This document shows, piece by piece, positions 1-12,900 of a stretch of DNA of 64,000 bases. The first letter of the stretch is position 1. Each line of letters begins with the position of its first letter. Origin of the DNA: Archegozetes longisetosus (taxonomy: Eukaryota > Arthropoda > Arachnida > Sarcoptiformes > Trhypochthoniidae); NCBI GenBank assembly GCA_018873245.2, contig JAEMBT020000005.1, positions 8,790,001 to 8,854,000 on the forward strand. The letters run 5' to 3'. The position numbers and the translations under genes were made by a program. Below the pieces are notes generated by a model that was given only the letters and a program-made list of their open reading frames with translations, made no database searches and was not told the origin of the DNA.

Positions 1-1623
1 CTGGTGAAAATAACGTCAAGACTGAAAAATAAAAGAGATTAAAGTTGAAGTGACCGCTTAGTTAGCTACTTAAATGGTTACTATAGAGTAAATGAGAAAA
101 ATTGTTCTTTACGTCTTCTTTGACGTGACTTCGATTGCTTATATATTAGTTATATCTTCCCTTGTTTAGTTCAACACAAAAATAAGCTCGAGCTTGAAGT
201 TCAGTGTTTCCACTTTAGCTAATAGTTAAGCTCAGATCAATCTCAGTAGAATCCGAGCTTTTAGAGTTGCAAATATACATGCTCGTGTCTTTTGAAGCAA
301 CAATATTTTGAATTTTTGTTAGTATCGATGCTCTTTTAAAAATTTGAATGACTAGTCAAGTGCAAGACTAGTCAAGATTTGAACATTGATAGTTGAGCTC
401 ATGTCCATCATTAGCCATAGTGTTCGATTGAGATTAATGAGTTGTCTCACTTTCTATAGCTATTAAATCTGGCTATGAGACCAGATTCTCTTTTTATATA
501 CCTTAAATAAAAACTTTCATTATTGTTATTTTAATGTCATTTGATATCTAATTCAAGTTTAAGACACAGATAACTCCTGATGCATCACATATTGATCATA
601 AAAAGTCAACAAAGTTTATTCGAGCTCCGGAAAAGTTCAAAACGCTTTTATTTACCAAATCAAAGTGTTTGTAAAAACTCCGCTTGATTGTCTCGCAGAA
701 TAACATTAAATCAACTAATTGACAATGAAATCTGTGGAAAAAATCTAATGAAACCGTTGAAAAGACTGCAAACAGTAAAACCTATTACAAATAGCTCAAA
801 GCCTTCAACACTAGATTACTAAAAATTGCTTCAGGTTCTACCAATCTAAATTCAGTGGGTTCTACTCACTATTTTTCAGTATTATGCAAATCAAAAACAT
901 AATTGCTCACTTGAAGGTTTTTTAAACCAAATTTCGTAGATTTTACCATAAATATAAATTGTGTTCGGAAGATCATTAATTTCTATTACTCCAACTTTTA
1001 AATTCAATTAACCAGATAATTATATAAGAATTAAGTTTGAAATTTCAATGTTTATCAGATCGAATTGAGACTTTTATACAAAGGACCGCATTTTGAAAAT
1101 GGATCGCACATATTTTAATCTTACACGTTATAATCTTACTGTATTTTATTTCAAAATCGATTTTCAACTTGTGTATATCACGCAGTTTAAGCTGAGGATA
1201 CTTTTTATGTCTAATTTTAAAATGTGGTTTTGTGCTGTTGTGCTGATTCGATTAAGTGCTCAATTATTTTAATGAATCGTATATATACTCATTTCATATA
1301 ATACACTGGAATTAATGGCAGGAGAAAATGACTCGATGTCGATCTCAAGTTTCAAAAAGTAGTCCAAATGCTTTTCTCTCACTTCTTCAATATTCAAATG
1401 ACAAACTCTGAAAAGAGTGTTATTAGTCAAACTTCGAAGAGTCAAAACCTTAATATTCTTTATTATCTAAATTTTCTTATTAATTCAAAATTTCTACCTT
1501 TTTCTTAATTTTTTGATTTTTGTTTTTCTTATCCACAAAACGATGAATTTTGAAATAAGTACATTTCATAAATAAAAGCATCTTTTATAAGATGAATGAA
1601 GAAAATTATTGATTACGTAATAT
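1..1623. other. AT-rich non-coding stretch
   Basis: No open frame of convincing length, no splice-flanked conserved exon and no RNA gene was recognised here. It is simple AT-rich sequence with frequent stops in all frames, probably intergenic or a long intron of a gene outside the window. Confidence 0.5.
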
Positions 1624-1872
1624 TATAGCTGAAAACTTAATAATCTTTGATAGCAACAAGTAAATAGCTGTTGTTATGCCAAACTCCTTGTGATGCATCT
1701 CAATTTGTTGCTAAACTTGATTCTAATTTGCTTTGATTATCATATTATATAATATTGAATATTAAGTTTCTATAAGTATAATCTTTAAGTTTCCTAATAC
1801 CTTTTATATTATGGTTTGATGAAGACTCGTTACTTCCGGTTGCTATCAAAGATTATTAAGTTTTTGAATGTA
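1624..1872. repeat. MITE family A, copy 1
   Basis: A ~250 bp element with imperfect terminal inverted repeats. The left arm core (1631-1655) reads aacttaataatctttgatag and the right arm (1838-1862) is its reverse complement. The interior is homologous, in reverse orientation, to copies near 12.63 kb and 58.02 kb; they share a block around gaatattcaatat and another around gatgcgcatcacagg. It has no coding capacity and is a non-autonomous DNA transposon by structure. The superfamily is not determined. Confidence 0.6.
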
Positions 1873-2388
1873 CATAAGTCACGTGAATGCATTGAAACAA
1901 TCAGCTTTATTATTGAGTGAAGAATAAAAATTTATGTTTTATCATTAAAATTATTATTAAAATAAACTACTGCTAAAATATAGAAAAACAGATTTATTAG
2001 AGTAAGTTTCACACACAAGTGCATTCTCAAAAATTCAGTCCTTATTCAATTGATTCCTCTCTTAGCCAATTACATTTACCGTCTAATAAAAGATAGTATA
2101 AAATTTGAAAAAATCTGCAAGCTATGTTCTGGAATATTTTGTCATGTTTATTTTTATAGATGCACTGGAATAATGTTTAAAAATTAGTTTTTTACTTGCA
2201 ATCAAGTACTAGAGGTTCGTTCAGAGTTGTAATTAAAAACATAGGACTTGCCTAAATGCAAGTTCTCATACAAATAATATAGAAAAGATTTCGACATTCT
2301 ATCGACACAGAACTTGAAAAGTGCATACTTGAAAGCTTACACGATTGCTATTCCTTAAGGAATATTGCGTTTTGTGACAATAGCTTCT

Positions 2389-2934
2389 CTATGAAATTGT
2401 TGTGATAGTTGTCAACTTGCCGCTGACACACTTGTTGATAGGCGTAATGCGATTTGTTGGATCCGATGATTTTTCATGTGACAAAAGCACGTCAAACAAT
2501 AGAGATTCAGAGCTCGACGTCTGGCATGTATTCTGGAAATTATTTAGAAACATTTCTGGCGATGGTATTGGCGTCAGTAATGATGATGACTTTGAGCGAA
2601 TGGTGGCTGTCTTACATCTCAGATGAGTTGATGAACTCAAAAGGCCCGAACGCTTCATTTGAAGCCAATCCTTATATTCTTTGAATGAAACTACTTTAAA
2701 ATTTTCAGAAATCGATACGACTGGTAAAGAAAACTCTAATGGATTTAAAACTTTAGACTTTTTATCAGTAACTGGACTAAACTTTGATACATTGTCTGTT
2801 TGGTCGTCTCGAATAACTCCTGAATCCCAGTACTTGGTTGGCTTAATGGATGTTCTCATCTCTCCATTTGAATAGATATCTAAAGCTGGCGAACACTTAT
2901 GTGAGGAACTGAAAACAGAACAACTCGAACCCAT
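2389..2934 (-). CDS. Hypothetical protein, Ser/Thr-rich, 181 aa
   Basis: An uninterrupted 181-codon frame starting at ATG with an N-terminal MGSSCS, which as Met-Gly-x-x-x-Ser would fit N-myristoylation, although this is only a motif. It is rich in Ser and Thr, has no predicted membrane segment and shows no domain I recognise. A frame this long is unlikely by chance in such AT-rich DNA, and its base composition is less AT-rich than the flanks. It could be a single-exon gene or one coding exon of a larger minus-strand gene. Possible acceptors lie just upstream (a ttcaagcag and a gttttcag). No function is proposed. Confidence 0.35.
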   Translation of the reverse strand: MGSSCSVFSSSHKCSPALDIYSNGEMRTSIKPTKYWDSGVIRDDQTDNVSKFSPVTDKKSKVLNPLEFSLPVVSISENFKVVSFKEYKDWLQMKRSGLLSSSTHLRCKTATIRSKSSSLLTPIPSPEMFLNNFQNTCQTSSSESLLFDVLLSHEKSSDPTNRITPINKCVSGKLTTITTIS

Positions 2935-4607
2935 TGCTTGTAATGAACTGCTTGAAACTGAATGAGCACTTAACTGGTCTATAATTTAATGAATTAACAT
3001 AAGTTAAGTCAGAGCTGTGTTTCTGTCTTTTGATAGAAAAGATTGACAAAAATATGCACAAAACGTGTTGCTATTGGAGATTGTCTTGGAAAAACTTATT
3101 TAAGTTTTAGTCTCTTACAAGCAGATATAACTTTGCTTTTTTAGGTGTCATTTACCTCTGGCTGGATCTGTTGTGCCACTAATATTGTGTAGTATCGCTT
3201 ATTTTCTTTTCCGCTTATTGATTTCAACAATAACACAGAGCCAGAGAAGAAAAAATGGTCAAAACATTAAAGTATACTTTTCTACTAATGTGTAACACAA
3301 GGCGTGCGATCGACATATTTATTAATATAGTGTAAAGTAATATATCCATTGATTTTTCTATTTCTAGTTCCTCTTTAAATACTCTTTTTGTGTGATTTTC
3401 ATTGTTTTAGTGCCATTTCTTTTAATCAAACACTTAATGTCGTCACTTAATTAAACAAAACAAATGATTCATTATTTTTAATGACTTAATCTGACGAGAA
3501 AAGAATTTAAACAATTTTTCAAAAGCACTCTCAACACGACTGCAATATTTGAAATTTGCAAATTTGAAGCGAGAATTAGTTCGAGATCAAAACTGATTAA
3601 ATGTTCATTAATTTTGATTAGGTCAGAACAAATTTTAGTGTGAGTTCAGTTTGATTAGAGCTGAAGTATTACTGAAAAGTTGACTTAATCTTCGATAGTG
3701 TCAAACTTTTTTAGTACCTGTACTGCTATGAAGAGAAAAGCGATTTAGTTATAGTGACAACAATGAGAGCGAATTAAAATAAACAAAAGCGTCACAGATT
3801 AATGCGTGTCAGATAAGAAGTAACAAAGTGTCACAGCAATGGGCAGAAAGATCGGAGGCATCGCCTATTTTTTGATTCGATCTTTATTAAACATCACTCG
3901 ATTTGCCGAATGGCGTCAACACAAATCAGCAAAATCTACAGCAGTACAGCTATTATGAAGGCACAAATCCAAAGACAGCTCATCACAAACTATTCTCATA
4001 TTGTTACTAATATAAGTTACTGAAAATGTCAGCTAAGTCAGAGATAGAGCATATGCATTGTCTGGTTTCTCGCAGCACATAAAAAGTTCTTTTGTTCTGT
4101 GCACTCAAACTCAGGCACTCTAAAGATAATATACTCGAAATTAGCTGTTCTCTCACTTTCTTTTTAAGTTATATTACTGCTAAGAGTCACGCATACTGTA
4201 CTCCACTTTTTCCACCCTATCATCAACGCATACATACGCGTACTAAGTGCTGACTCTCTCTATATATCCACATATCTCTAGTTGTTTCAAATTTATTTGC
4301 TTTGAGCAATGTTACGAACTCGTAAATATATCTTCTTTCTCATGAATCTTTCGGTTTAATCTTAATTAGAGTTTTGCATCATTTCTATCTATGCAGCCTT
4401 TTAAGAAACAGGAGTAACAAAATGTGCACATTAAGTGAGCAAAGTTGCAAATGTAGAGACACGCTTAAATATGTGGATAAATGACTTTCAAACTTTCAAA
4501 AAGTCTATTTCTAAATTTTATTTCAATACAGTGAAAATTAAGTTATTTTTCAGATATAGTATGAAATACTGTTTTGACAGATCTTCACAGTTGAAGAGTA
4601 TGGCTTT
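2935..4607. other. Intergenic, nothing recognised
   Basis: AT-rich sequence with no supported gene. The only longer open frame near its end (4435-4686) runs into the foldback element that follows and is not considered coding. Confidence 0.45.
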
Positions 4608-4926
4608 GAAACTATTAATACAATATACTGTATTGCAAATAATAAATCAATCATACCCCTCCAATAGCACTTATTTACATATATAATCAGCACTCCTTTA
4701 AGCACTAATAAAAGGAGTAAGGATTAGTATGTATACAAAAAGTATGCATTTCGTTCGATTATATATCAACTAAATGCATATTTTGTGTGCATATTAATGT
4801 TTACTACTTTTATTGGTACTTAAAGGAGTACCGATTATATATGTAAATAAGTGCTATTGGAGGGGTATGATCCATTTATTATTTGCAATACAGTACTATC
4901 ATATATAATAAACTATTAATAGTTTC
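4608..4926. repeat. Foldback element (near-perfect palindrome, 319 bp)
   Basis: The two arms, each about 150 bp, are reverse complements. The left arm opens gaaactattaata and the right arm closes tattaatagtttc. Both contain the block around catacccctccaatagcac and paired actcctttaagca / gtacttaaaggagt blocks. The centre lies around 4767. Arms differ by scattered substitutions, so the copy is not brand new. This is the structure of a foldback or MITE-type non-autonomous transposon; a transcript would form a long hairpin. Confidence 0.8.
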
Positions 4927-5408
4927 TATTTGATAATTAACCAAAAAGCGTATAAACAGTTCTGATATCCTTCTGTAGAGGAAAGCCCGGACTCAGCAAT
5001 AATTAACAAATTTAAAAGTTGTTAATCAATTTGAAACATATTTTAATATTTAAAATAGGGTTTCTACAAATATACTCTCGATAATAATAAACTACAGATA
5101 TAATAAAAGTACTAATACCTAGTGAATACGGATTAATATTTACAATAGATCCTACGCCAAATTCGTAAGTTATTTAAGATTATAGTGATGATGAAAACTA
5201 GTTGATCGAGCATCTGTCACACAAAACCATAAGTTAGTCAATAAGGTATAGTAAAAATAAACTTATCTACCATTCGCAATACTGCGACGAATTTGATTGT
5301 TAAAATGTAACCTTATATTCTAAGACGATTTGGCAACTTTTTACTGTCTGTACATCATATTTAGTGATGTGATGTTATTTTCAAAGATTTTCTTTTTGAC
5401 AAAACTGA

Positions 5409-5451
5409 GGTTATTTGAAGTTATATGAAGTTATATGAAGTTGTTTGAAGT
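5409..5451. repeat. Short tandem repeat, ~10 bp unit
   Basis: About five imperfect head-to-tail copies of a unit like ttatatgaag (variants ttatttgaag, ttgtttgaag). Confidence 0.7.
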
Positions 5452-8209
5452 GGTTTAAATGGTGACACAAATAGAAGCATTTAAATGGAGACATCAAACT
5501 GTCTATAAAAAGATTGCACAGAATGTTCTGCACACCATTTGTTATTTCTAATAAATTCTTTGCGTTTGTTTTATTGTAAGCTTAATGTAAACCATTTTTC
5601 AAGTCAAATAATATCGAGAGATTCATATTTTATATGACAGACTGAAATCGTTTATGAATTTACTTTTACTGCTTTAATCTATTTATAAGAAACTGACATA
5701 ATATGGAAGACTCATAACATTCAAAAAGGAGCACATTTTCTGTGTCGTTTGTTTTCAATCCAAAAGTTTTAAAGTTTGAAAATTTAAATATTTCAGCCTT
5801 TTATGACTTTTGAAAGCAAAACCATTTTTAGAAGACAAGACACAGAATAAAAGCGAAGACTAATATTCATTAAGTTTCTCTTACTTTTTCAACCCATATC
5901 TATATAGATCGAAACTTAAAATAGTGACGAAAATTGTTAAATCTCATATTATAAAACGATTAGAGTCGCCGTTAGTATTCGATTAACTTTGTATTGAGTC
6001 AAATGCTGAATGAGGTATAGAATTCAATTATAAGTCAATTTGTTTTTTTTTAACTAAGTAAGGTACTTTTCGACTTGCTTGATTTGTTGATTCATTCAAT
6101 AATAAAGTTAACCAGATGACTACAATACCTGTAACATATAATCTATCATCTCGTTAAGGTTGTTGCATAACTCGTTATTTTCAAGCTGCTTTTTACGGCC
6201 AGTTAGTGGGTTGCCAAGTCACAAAGTTTAACGTTTAATTCCATGGAAAACACTCGATAAGTATTCATTACCATACAAGTGGGTCGCAACACGAAAAAGT
6301 TTAAAAACCACTGGCATAATCTAATGCTGAATTAGTATTTGTCTGGATTCAAAAATGTAATGAAAGCAATTTTTAAATAAATAAATACATTTTGTTTGAG
6401 TAGAAGCAATGAATTTTTCTAATTGACTCAATTGTTACATAAGGAAACCCTAACATAAATCACGAAAGTAATAAATTGATTTCGTTAATGTTTAGTATCT
6501 GTTTATTTGTTATCGAAAGAAATTTGTTGTCTCTTGTTTTCTGTATTAGCAATGGATCAACACTTCTGGCAACAGAATTAGTGCCATTACTTTCCGATAA
6601 TAAGTACAACTCGAAACTATTTCATAGATTCTAAGGCCGAAAGATTGAAATTGGAGATCGCAATACAGGTGCTATTTTAAGCTTTCAATCTTCAATTACA
6701 ATATAATTATGCGACAAAAGTAGACAATAGCGCTCTAAAATATACATTATGTCTCTACCGATTTATTATTCAATATCAAGTGTACAACATTAGTTTATGG
6801 CGCTACACAACAAATTACATTCATGTTAATTGCATTCTTCCAATTCAATTAGACAATGAATGCTGTGTTTCAATTTTGAGGTCACATATTTTCAAAATTT
6901 AGAAAATATCTTTTATTTGACAAAAACACGTAAACTTTGACGAGAGCCAAGTCAAATCTGGCAAAACTTCTGTTCGCATTCTGTTCTCCAAATTTCTAAA
7001 CTTTTAGGTTTGGATTCAATTTCGTTCGACTAATCCTAATGGTTTTCTATAATTTGAGTAAGCATTTTAAGTAAAAAAATTATAGACTCAGAATCCAACG
7101 CTTTGAAACTCCTTATAATAAGTCGGTCTCGAATCTGATTCTTTATATGGATTCATACATTATTACAGACTAAACGCTAAACTACGGGTACATTTACTTA
7201 CTATTCAGACCCCAGTAATGAATGTAATAAAATACTAAAATGAATTTGTCGAGCTATAGATTATTTTAGATGAAAAGCCTATTATTTATTTTTGTTTAAC
7301 CGGTGGATGAAAAATATTTAGCATGTCTGACAAATTTATCTTCACTGAAATAAAACAGACATCAAATGACAGCCTTTTTCAACACAACTATTGCATCAAA
7401 TTTAGTGTTGATATCCAGTCGTCTCATTAAAGTTTTGGCCAAAATTCGCATTAGATTATATCTATTATTTTGTCTACGATTAAAATTTAATCGCTCAATC
7501 AAATCTTTTGAGAGTTATTAATGAGACTTTTCTCAAACAACAGCAGATATCTGTCAATCTGCTTACTTATTTATGTCTATTTGAAAAATATAATGCGATT
7601 TCAGAATTGAAACGACGTCGAAAAGAATACAAAACAAGGCTGTAGTAGAACATAAAGAATTCTGTGTTTTACTGGAATGTTGTTTTATAGACCAGAGCTG
7701 TCTTTCATGTGGACTGTTATAAATGGATAAGATTTTAGAATCAACTTTAATAATGTATCGATCACTGGCTCGGAGTTTTAGGCATACCTGTATTGAAGAG
7801 CTTGTTTTCGCCCGAACTTCGCTTCTATTAAGTCAAACAAAATCGCATTAAAGCTTTTCAAGTAAACTAATGAGTTGAGTATTATGTGAACCAAAATTGT
7901 TTAGTTAAAACATATATGTTTAGCAATAGGTATGAGTAATACAAGATCGAGATAAAGGGACGAGAAATTTCTCTAATGGAACAGTCAGGAGAAGTCCAAT
8001 AAGTAATGGTACTGGCAATGGGAGCTTATCCATCAAATGCTGTTTTCTAGTAACTTAAAAGCAGATGAAGAGGATATCGTATGAAGAATGACAATGAAAA
8101 TGATCCGCAGGCAATGGTTCACATGTTCGCGTTGGGGATTCACTATCTCTGGTCTCTCAAACACACCAACACACGGGTGAACGAGTGGCACATAAGGCAC
8201 ACTACACAC

Positions 8210-8219
8210 ACACTCACAC

Positions 8220-8248
<29 letters not shown>
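8210..8248. repeat. (CA)n microsatellite
   Basis: A run of CA dinucleotides with two CT interruptions. Open frames spanning it on both strands, encoding Thr-His and Cys-Val runs, are products of the repeat. Confidence 0.95.
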
Positions 8249-8255
<7 letters not shown>

Positions 8256-9019
8256 AAACACATATAGATAGGGCAGACATAGACTCATACACCGGTTCAG
8301 TAACGTTGGATCGATAGATTGGTGTACCTCAAAACGTACGAAATAGTAACAATAGCGCATATTCCGGGGCTAACGTAGGACTAACCTTACTATTGCTACC
8401 TTTGGCTCAGATTGCTTTCCACACTTTCTACTGAACACTTGCTTTCCAAGAGATGTCAAAAATATATCACATAAACTATTCTTTACAGAAAAACTTGTTT
8501 TCCAAACATATTCTCTCTGTTTGAACGACAAAATTATCTAAAAAGTTGTTTGCAGTGAATTTGAAACTTAAAAATTTGACTTATCTTTACTCGTATTAGG
8601 AAAGAAGTAGAAAACTTGTGGTTTCTATTCCTTCTATGACTTATTTCTGTGATTTCTGTCTACAAAAGTAGAATCAGAACCAGAATCATCGACACGAATG
8701 GTTTGACTGAAGTTTTTTCATTTGAATTTGAATTGCAAATTAGAAAAAGTGCTGCAACTAATGCTGCTGTTGAGTGGTTTTTCTTTTTCGAGATCAACTC
8801 TGGATAGTGAAGAGATTTGTGTGTTGTCGCTGTCATAGAGAACATGCCCTTTCATTTCGTCGTCAACTAAATTTCAAAAGAGATCGACTTTCGTGCTGGC
8901 TCTAAAACTTTTATATAAACATTATTTCGATCTTTAGGCAAGAAATACAGTTTTCAAAAACATTGACATTAAGCTGTTTTTCCGTAAAAACACTAATATT
9001 TTCTTATTTTGCTAAAACC

Positions 9020-9849
9020 ATGGCCAACTTAATGGATATTTGCCAAAAACTATTGATTTTTATATTGGTTAATGGCTTCTATTTTAAAGGTAATACTCAT
9101 ACAACTTATCAATTCTTAACTTTTTTCAGGGGAAGTTTAAGTTTATTCATTGCAACAACAAATTGTTTGTCAAACAAGTAATGGTTTGTTAGGCTCTCAT
9201 TATTTTCCAGTTTCGATCTCTTTAAGTAAAGGTTTAAGCGAAAACTTTTTTAGACAATATTTATAGCAGAAAATACTTAATGTGTTTTATATTATTCGCG
9301 ATCGAATTCTGTTTGAAACTATTCATCAAATATTGTAAAATATTTGTTGTTAAGCAATCTAAAATTCATGGAAATCACAGAATAAGTATTTGGTTTGATC
9401 ATAAGGAAGTCGAACATTATAAGTTTGAAAATTGTAGTAAATCGACAGAAGAGAAGTGAAATCATGTGTTAAGCCTTCAATTGAATCATTGAGAAAAGGA
9501 TTTGTAATAGAAGTAGACATTAAACCATCAAAAAGTTTTTTGAAGAACAAAAGAAGGCTTTCAACTTCACAACTTCATAAATTAGAGTTTATTTGAGCTG
9601 AGCTGTGATATAAAGACGCGTTAAGTTTGTTGTGCGAACTGCAGCTTTCATGGCATAGGTGCAAAAATAAGAATCTTATTGTATTTTGTATTGACACAAA
9701 ATACACCGCTATTACAGAGCACTTCAAAATAAACCAATAAAACAAATTCTTTTGCTCTAAACCCAATCAATTTTTCGCATTCGGTTTAGCGAATTTCAAA
9801 TGCATTGCCAACTTTGGAATTCCGATTGAAAATCGTTACCAAATTTTCG

Positions 9850-9920
<71 letters not shown>

Positions 9921-12900
9921 CTCTCAAATTTTTCTGCTTTAGTATAACTCGCAAGCCATGAATTTAGCGGTCGTTCTCTAAGCCTTCATTTGCTTGAAAT
10001 CGAATGAAAACATTCGGAACTGAACAGTTTTTAGATTCGCAGTTGTTTTAGAGGAATTACAGATTTTAAAGTCAGACAAATTATGAGTTTTAGCGATTTG
10101 GTAGTTCAAGCGTAAAAACGATCTATAATATGTTAGCTTTTCGCCTTTTATATTCGTCTTTCATGGCTCCAAACATTCAATATTTATGCTTAAACTCAAT
10201 AACAATAATTTGATTGCACTTTTTAAGTTGAAACTTACTTTTCATACTTATTAAGGATACATATCTGCTTTTATGCTTGTGTCAAATTTACTTATTTGTT
10301 GAAGGTTTCGTGTTGATTTAGATGCAAGTTTAAACTTGAGATTCAGCTTAGACATTAGGCCCATGTTTTTGGCAAGAGTTTAAGTGAAGTACAAGCGAAA
10401 AAATCTGAACGTTATATTACTTATAAAGTTATTATGAGAATAATGCTATATTTTAGTGCAGTTGTATTAGTCTAAGAATAACCCATTTTCATGTTATTTG
10501 TAAGTCATAAAAACTATTCATATATTTTTATTACTTGGCTCTTAATGAAATCAAGTTTATAGCGAAATAATACATTACTTAATTTTATTTTATTTCAAAA
10601 ATGTTTATTTTTTGTCATTTATTCATTTGATCGAAATTGAATAATAGAAATATTTTAATCTAAATAAAAGATTTAAACGTAACATTGTGATTTGAATTAT
10701 GAGTTATAGCTGAACTCTATTCTAAATATTTATAGTTTGTAATAGATGATAGTGCCTTAGACCTATTAATAGCAATAAGAACAGCGTGAAAAGAATCTAG
10801 AGAAAAAACACATCATTTTTGTCAAATACTATATACCGTAACCATGCTATACATTATATTGGAAACAAGCTTTGAAATCCAACTTTAGAATCTATAAAAG
10901 CATATCATGTGAAAAATCTCTCTTATTTACTGTATATAAATCAGATTTAATGTATGATTCATTGATTTTTTATGCTTTTACAAAGTTTTAATTCTCCTCA
11001 TTTGTTCGTAAACAATTCATGTCTTATATATTGAATAAGTAATCAAAATGTAGTCACTAATAGTCAGAGTCAGATCAGATGTTCGGGGCACGGGCTCGAG
11101 CTGAGATCTCGAGAACTTTTAGAGATAAGCTTTTTTCGATATTAAAACACCAGAAATCTTACATAAAATCACAAAAGCCATTAATTTGATTTAATAGTCG
11201 GTGAAATATTTATGTAAGGCGTCAAACGTCGTCTTTCAAATAATTTGATTGATTATCATTTGATAAATTAATATCTAGTATAAACTTACTACAAGTCAAC
11301 TCAAGTCTATTTGGAACACTAGAAAATCAATAGTCAGATCGAAAATTTGAAGTAAACAACTTAAATCCAAAAATTGTAAGTACTATCTTTCCTTGAAGTC
11401 TGACTTGGTAGTGATTTAATTATACTGTACTTCATGTGCGCGATTATAATAATACTGTTAAAGAGTATGTCTTATTTTTGAAGCATTTCTCACACGAGAG
11501 TTTTGAAAATTGAATATTCCTAAAGTGCTCATTTCAGTTGAAAACATAAAGTATATGAAACTCAAAATAATAATTTGCATCTAATTTAATATTAAAAACA
11601 TTTTTTATTCGAATTTAGCTTCTAATTTGTATTAAATAATAATGAAATCAATATTATTGCTGCTGCAAAACACGAGTTATGTTATGAATAAACTTTACTA
11701 GAGGAGAACATACTAGTATCAAGTTTTCAATTATTTATAAGGATAATAATATTCAAAAGAATCTCATCATTGGGAGAAATATGAAATTAAAAATTATAAT
11801 TAAAATAAAGTATTAGAAAAATTGAATTCATTTTCAGACTATATTCTAAAGTCAGTCTCAATGTTCGTCTTCAATACAATATTCTATTAATATGTTTCTA
11901 TAGATGGATAAAAGGAAGTGAATACAACCAAATTCAGTCATATTTGCAATTGTATGCATTGCTATTAGCAGTGGGTAGTACTTAAGTAGTTCTATTAGAA
12001 AATCTATGAACAGTTATTGCAATTGTAATTGCAATTCAAAAGTTTATTCTAAGAGTACAAAGTTTAAAACAATAATTACTAGTTTGATCTAAATCAGATT
12101 ATGCTAATTATCTGTTATTTTTTTTCTAAGACATGGTCATAAGTATTTTTCATATTTTTTGAAACAATTAGATCACTATTGATCTGATATAAGATTATTC
12201 TTGTAATTTTGGTTGCTTACGACTTATCTCTTTCGTATAGCATTCGCATCACTTATCAGATATCAGTTGAGTTGTCTTCCATTTTAATCACAGAATTAAA
12301 CACAACATAATGTGATTGAGTATTTAATACAAACAAAATACTTATAATGAATGTGAAAGTAGCAAATCAAAATAGACTTAAAAATGCAAATAGCAATGCA
12401 ATAACTGTTCATAGATTTTCTGATAGAACTACTTAAGTACTGCCCACTGCAAATAGCAATGCATACATTTGAAAAGCCATTCAATTTAGTTGTATATATA
12501 GTAGATGTACGAAAGATAGAGAATAAATTCGAAGTATTGATTGCATTTTAATGTAATAATATTTTGTCTTTCGTCAATATAAAAGTGATTTCAACTAAAA
12601 CACTAGAAATCTTAATAGACTTATAAGTTATACACAATTTTAATAATACCTCATAGCAACTTGAAGTGAAGCGTTCACACGGAATGCTTTCCGTCAGACT
12701 ATCATATTGAAGGTATTAAGAAACTTATGGAATATTCAATATAGTATTCAAAGTAAATTACAAATCAAATTTTGCATAAACTCGATGCGCATCACAGGGA
12801 GATCGATGTAGCAAAGACCATTTACTTGTTGCTATCGTGGATTATTAAGTTTTCGAATGTAAACTAAAGATCTAGTAATACATTAGTTTGTTTTCAATAA

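Larger units (their letters stand above)
4927..9019. other. Non-coding region upstream of the Beat-like gene
   Basis: No gene was recognised. It contains a ~10 bp tandem motif (gaagttatat-like, five copies, 5409-5451) and a CA microsatellite. A TATA-like ttatataaac at 8911-8920 lies ~100 bp upstream of the signal-peptide ATG and is a weak promoter candidate. Confidence 0.4.

Noticed and set aside
4435..4686. 83-codon plus-strand frame
   Set aside because: Its C-terminal third lies in the left arm of a foldback element, it lacks a good ATG context, and it shows no domain.
8033..8317. Frames rich in Thr-His or Cys-Val on both strands
   Set aside because: They are translations of the CA microsatellite.
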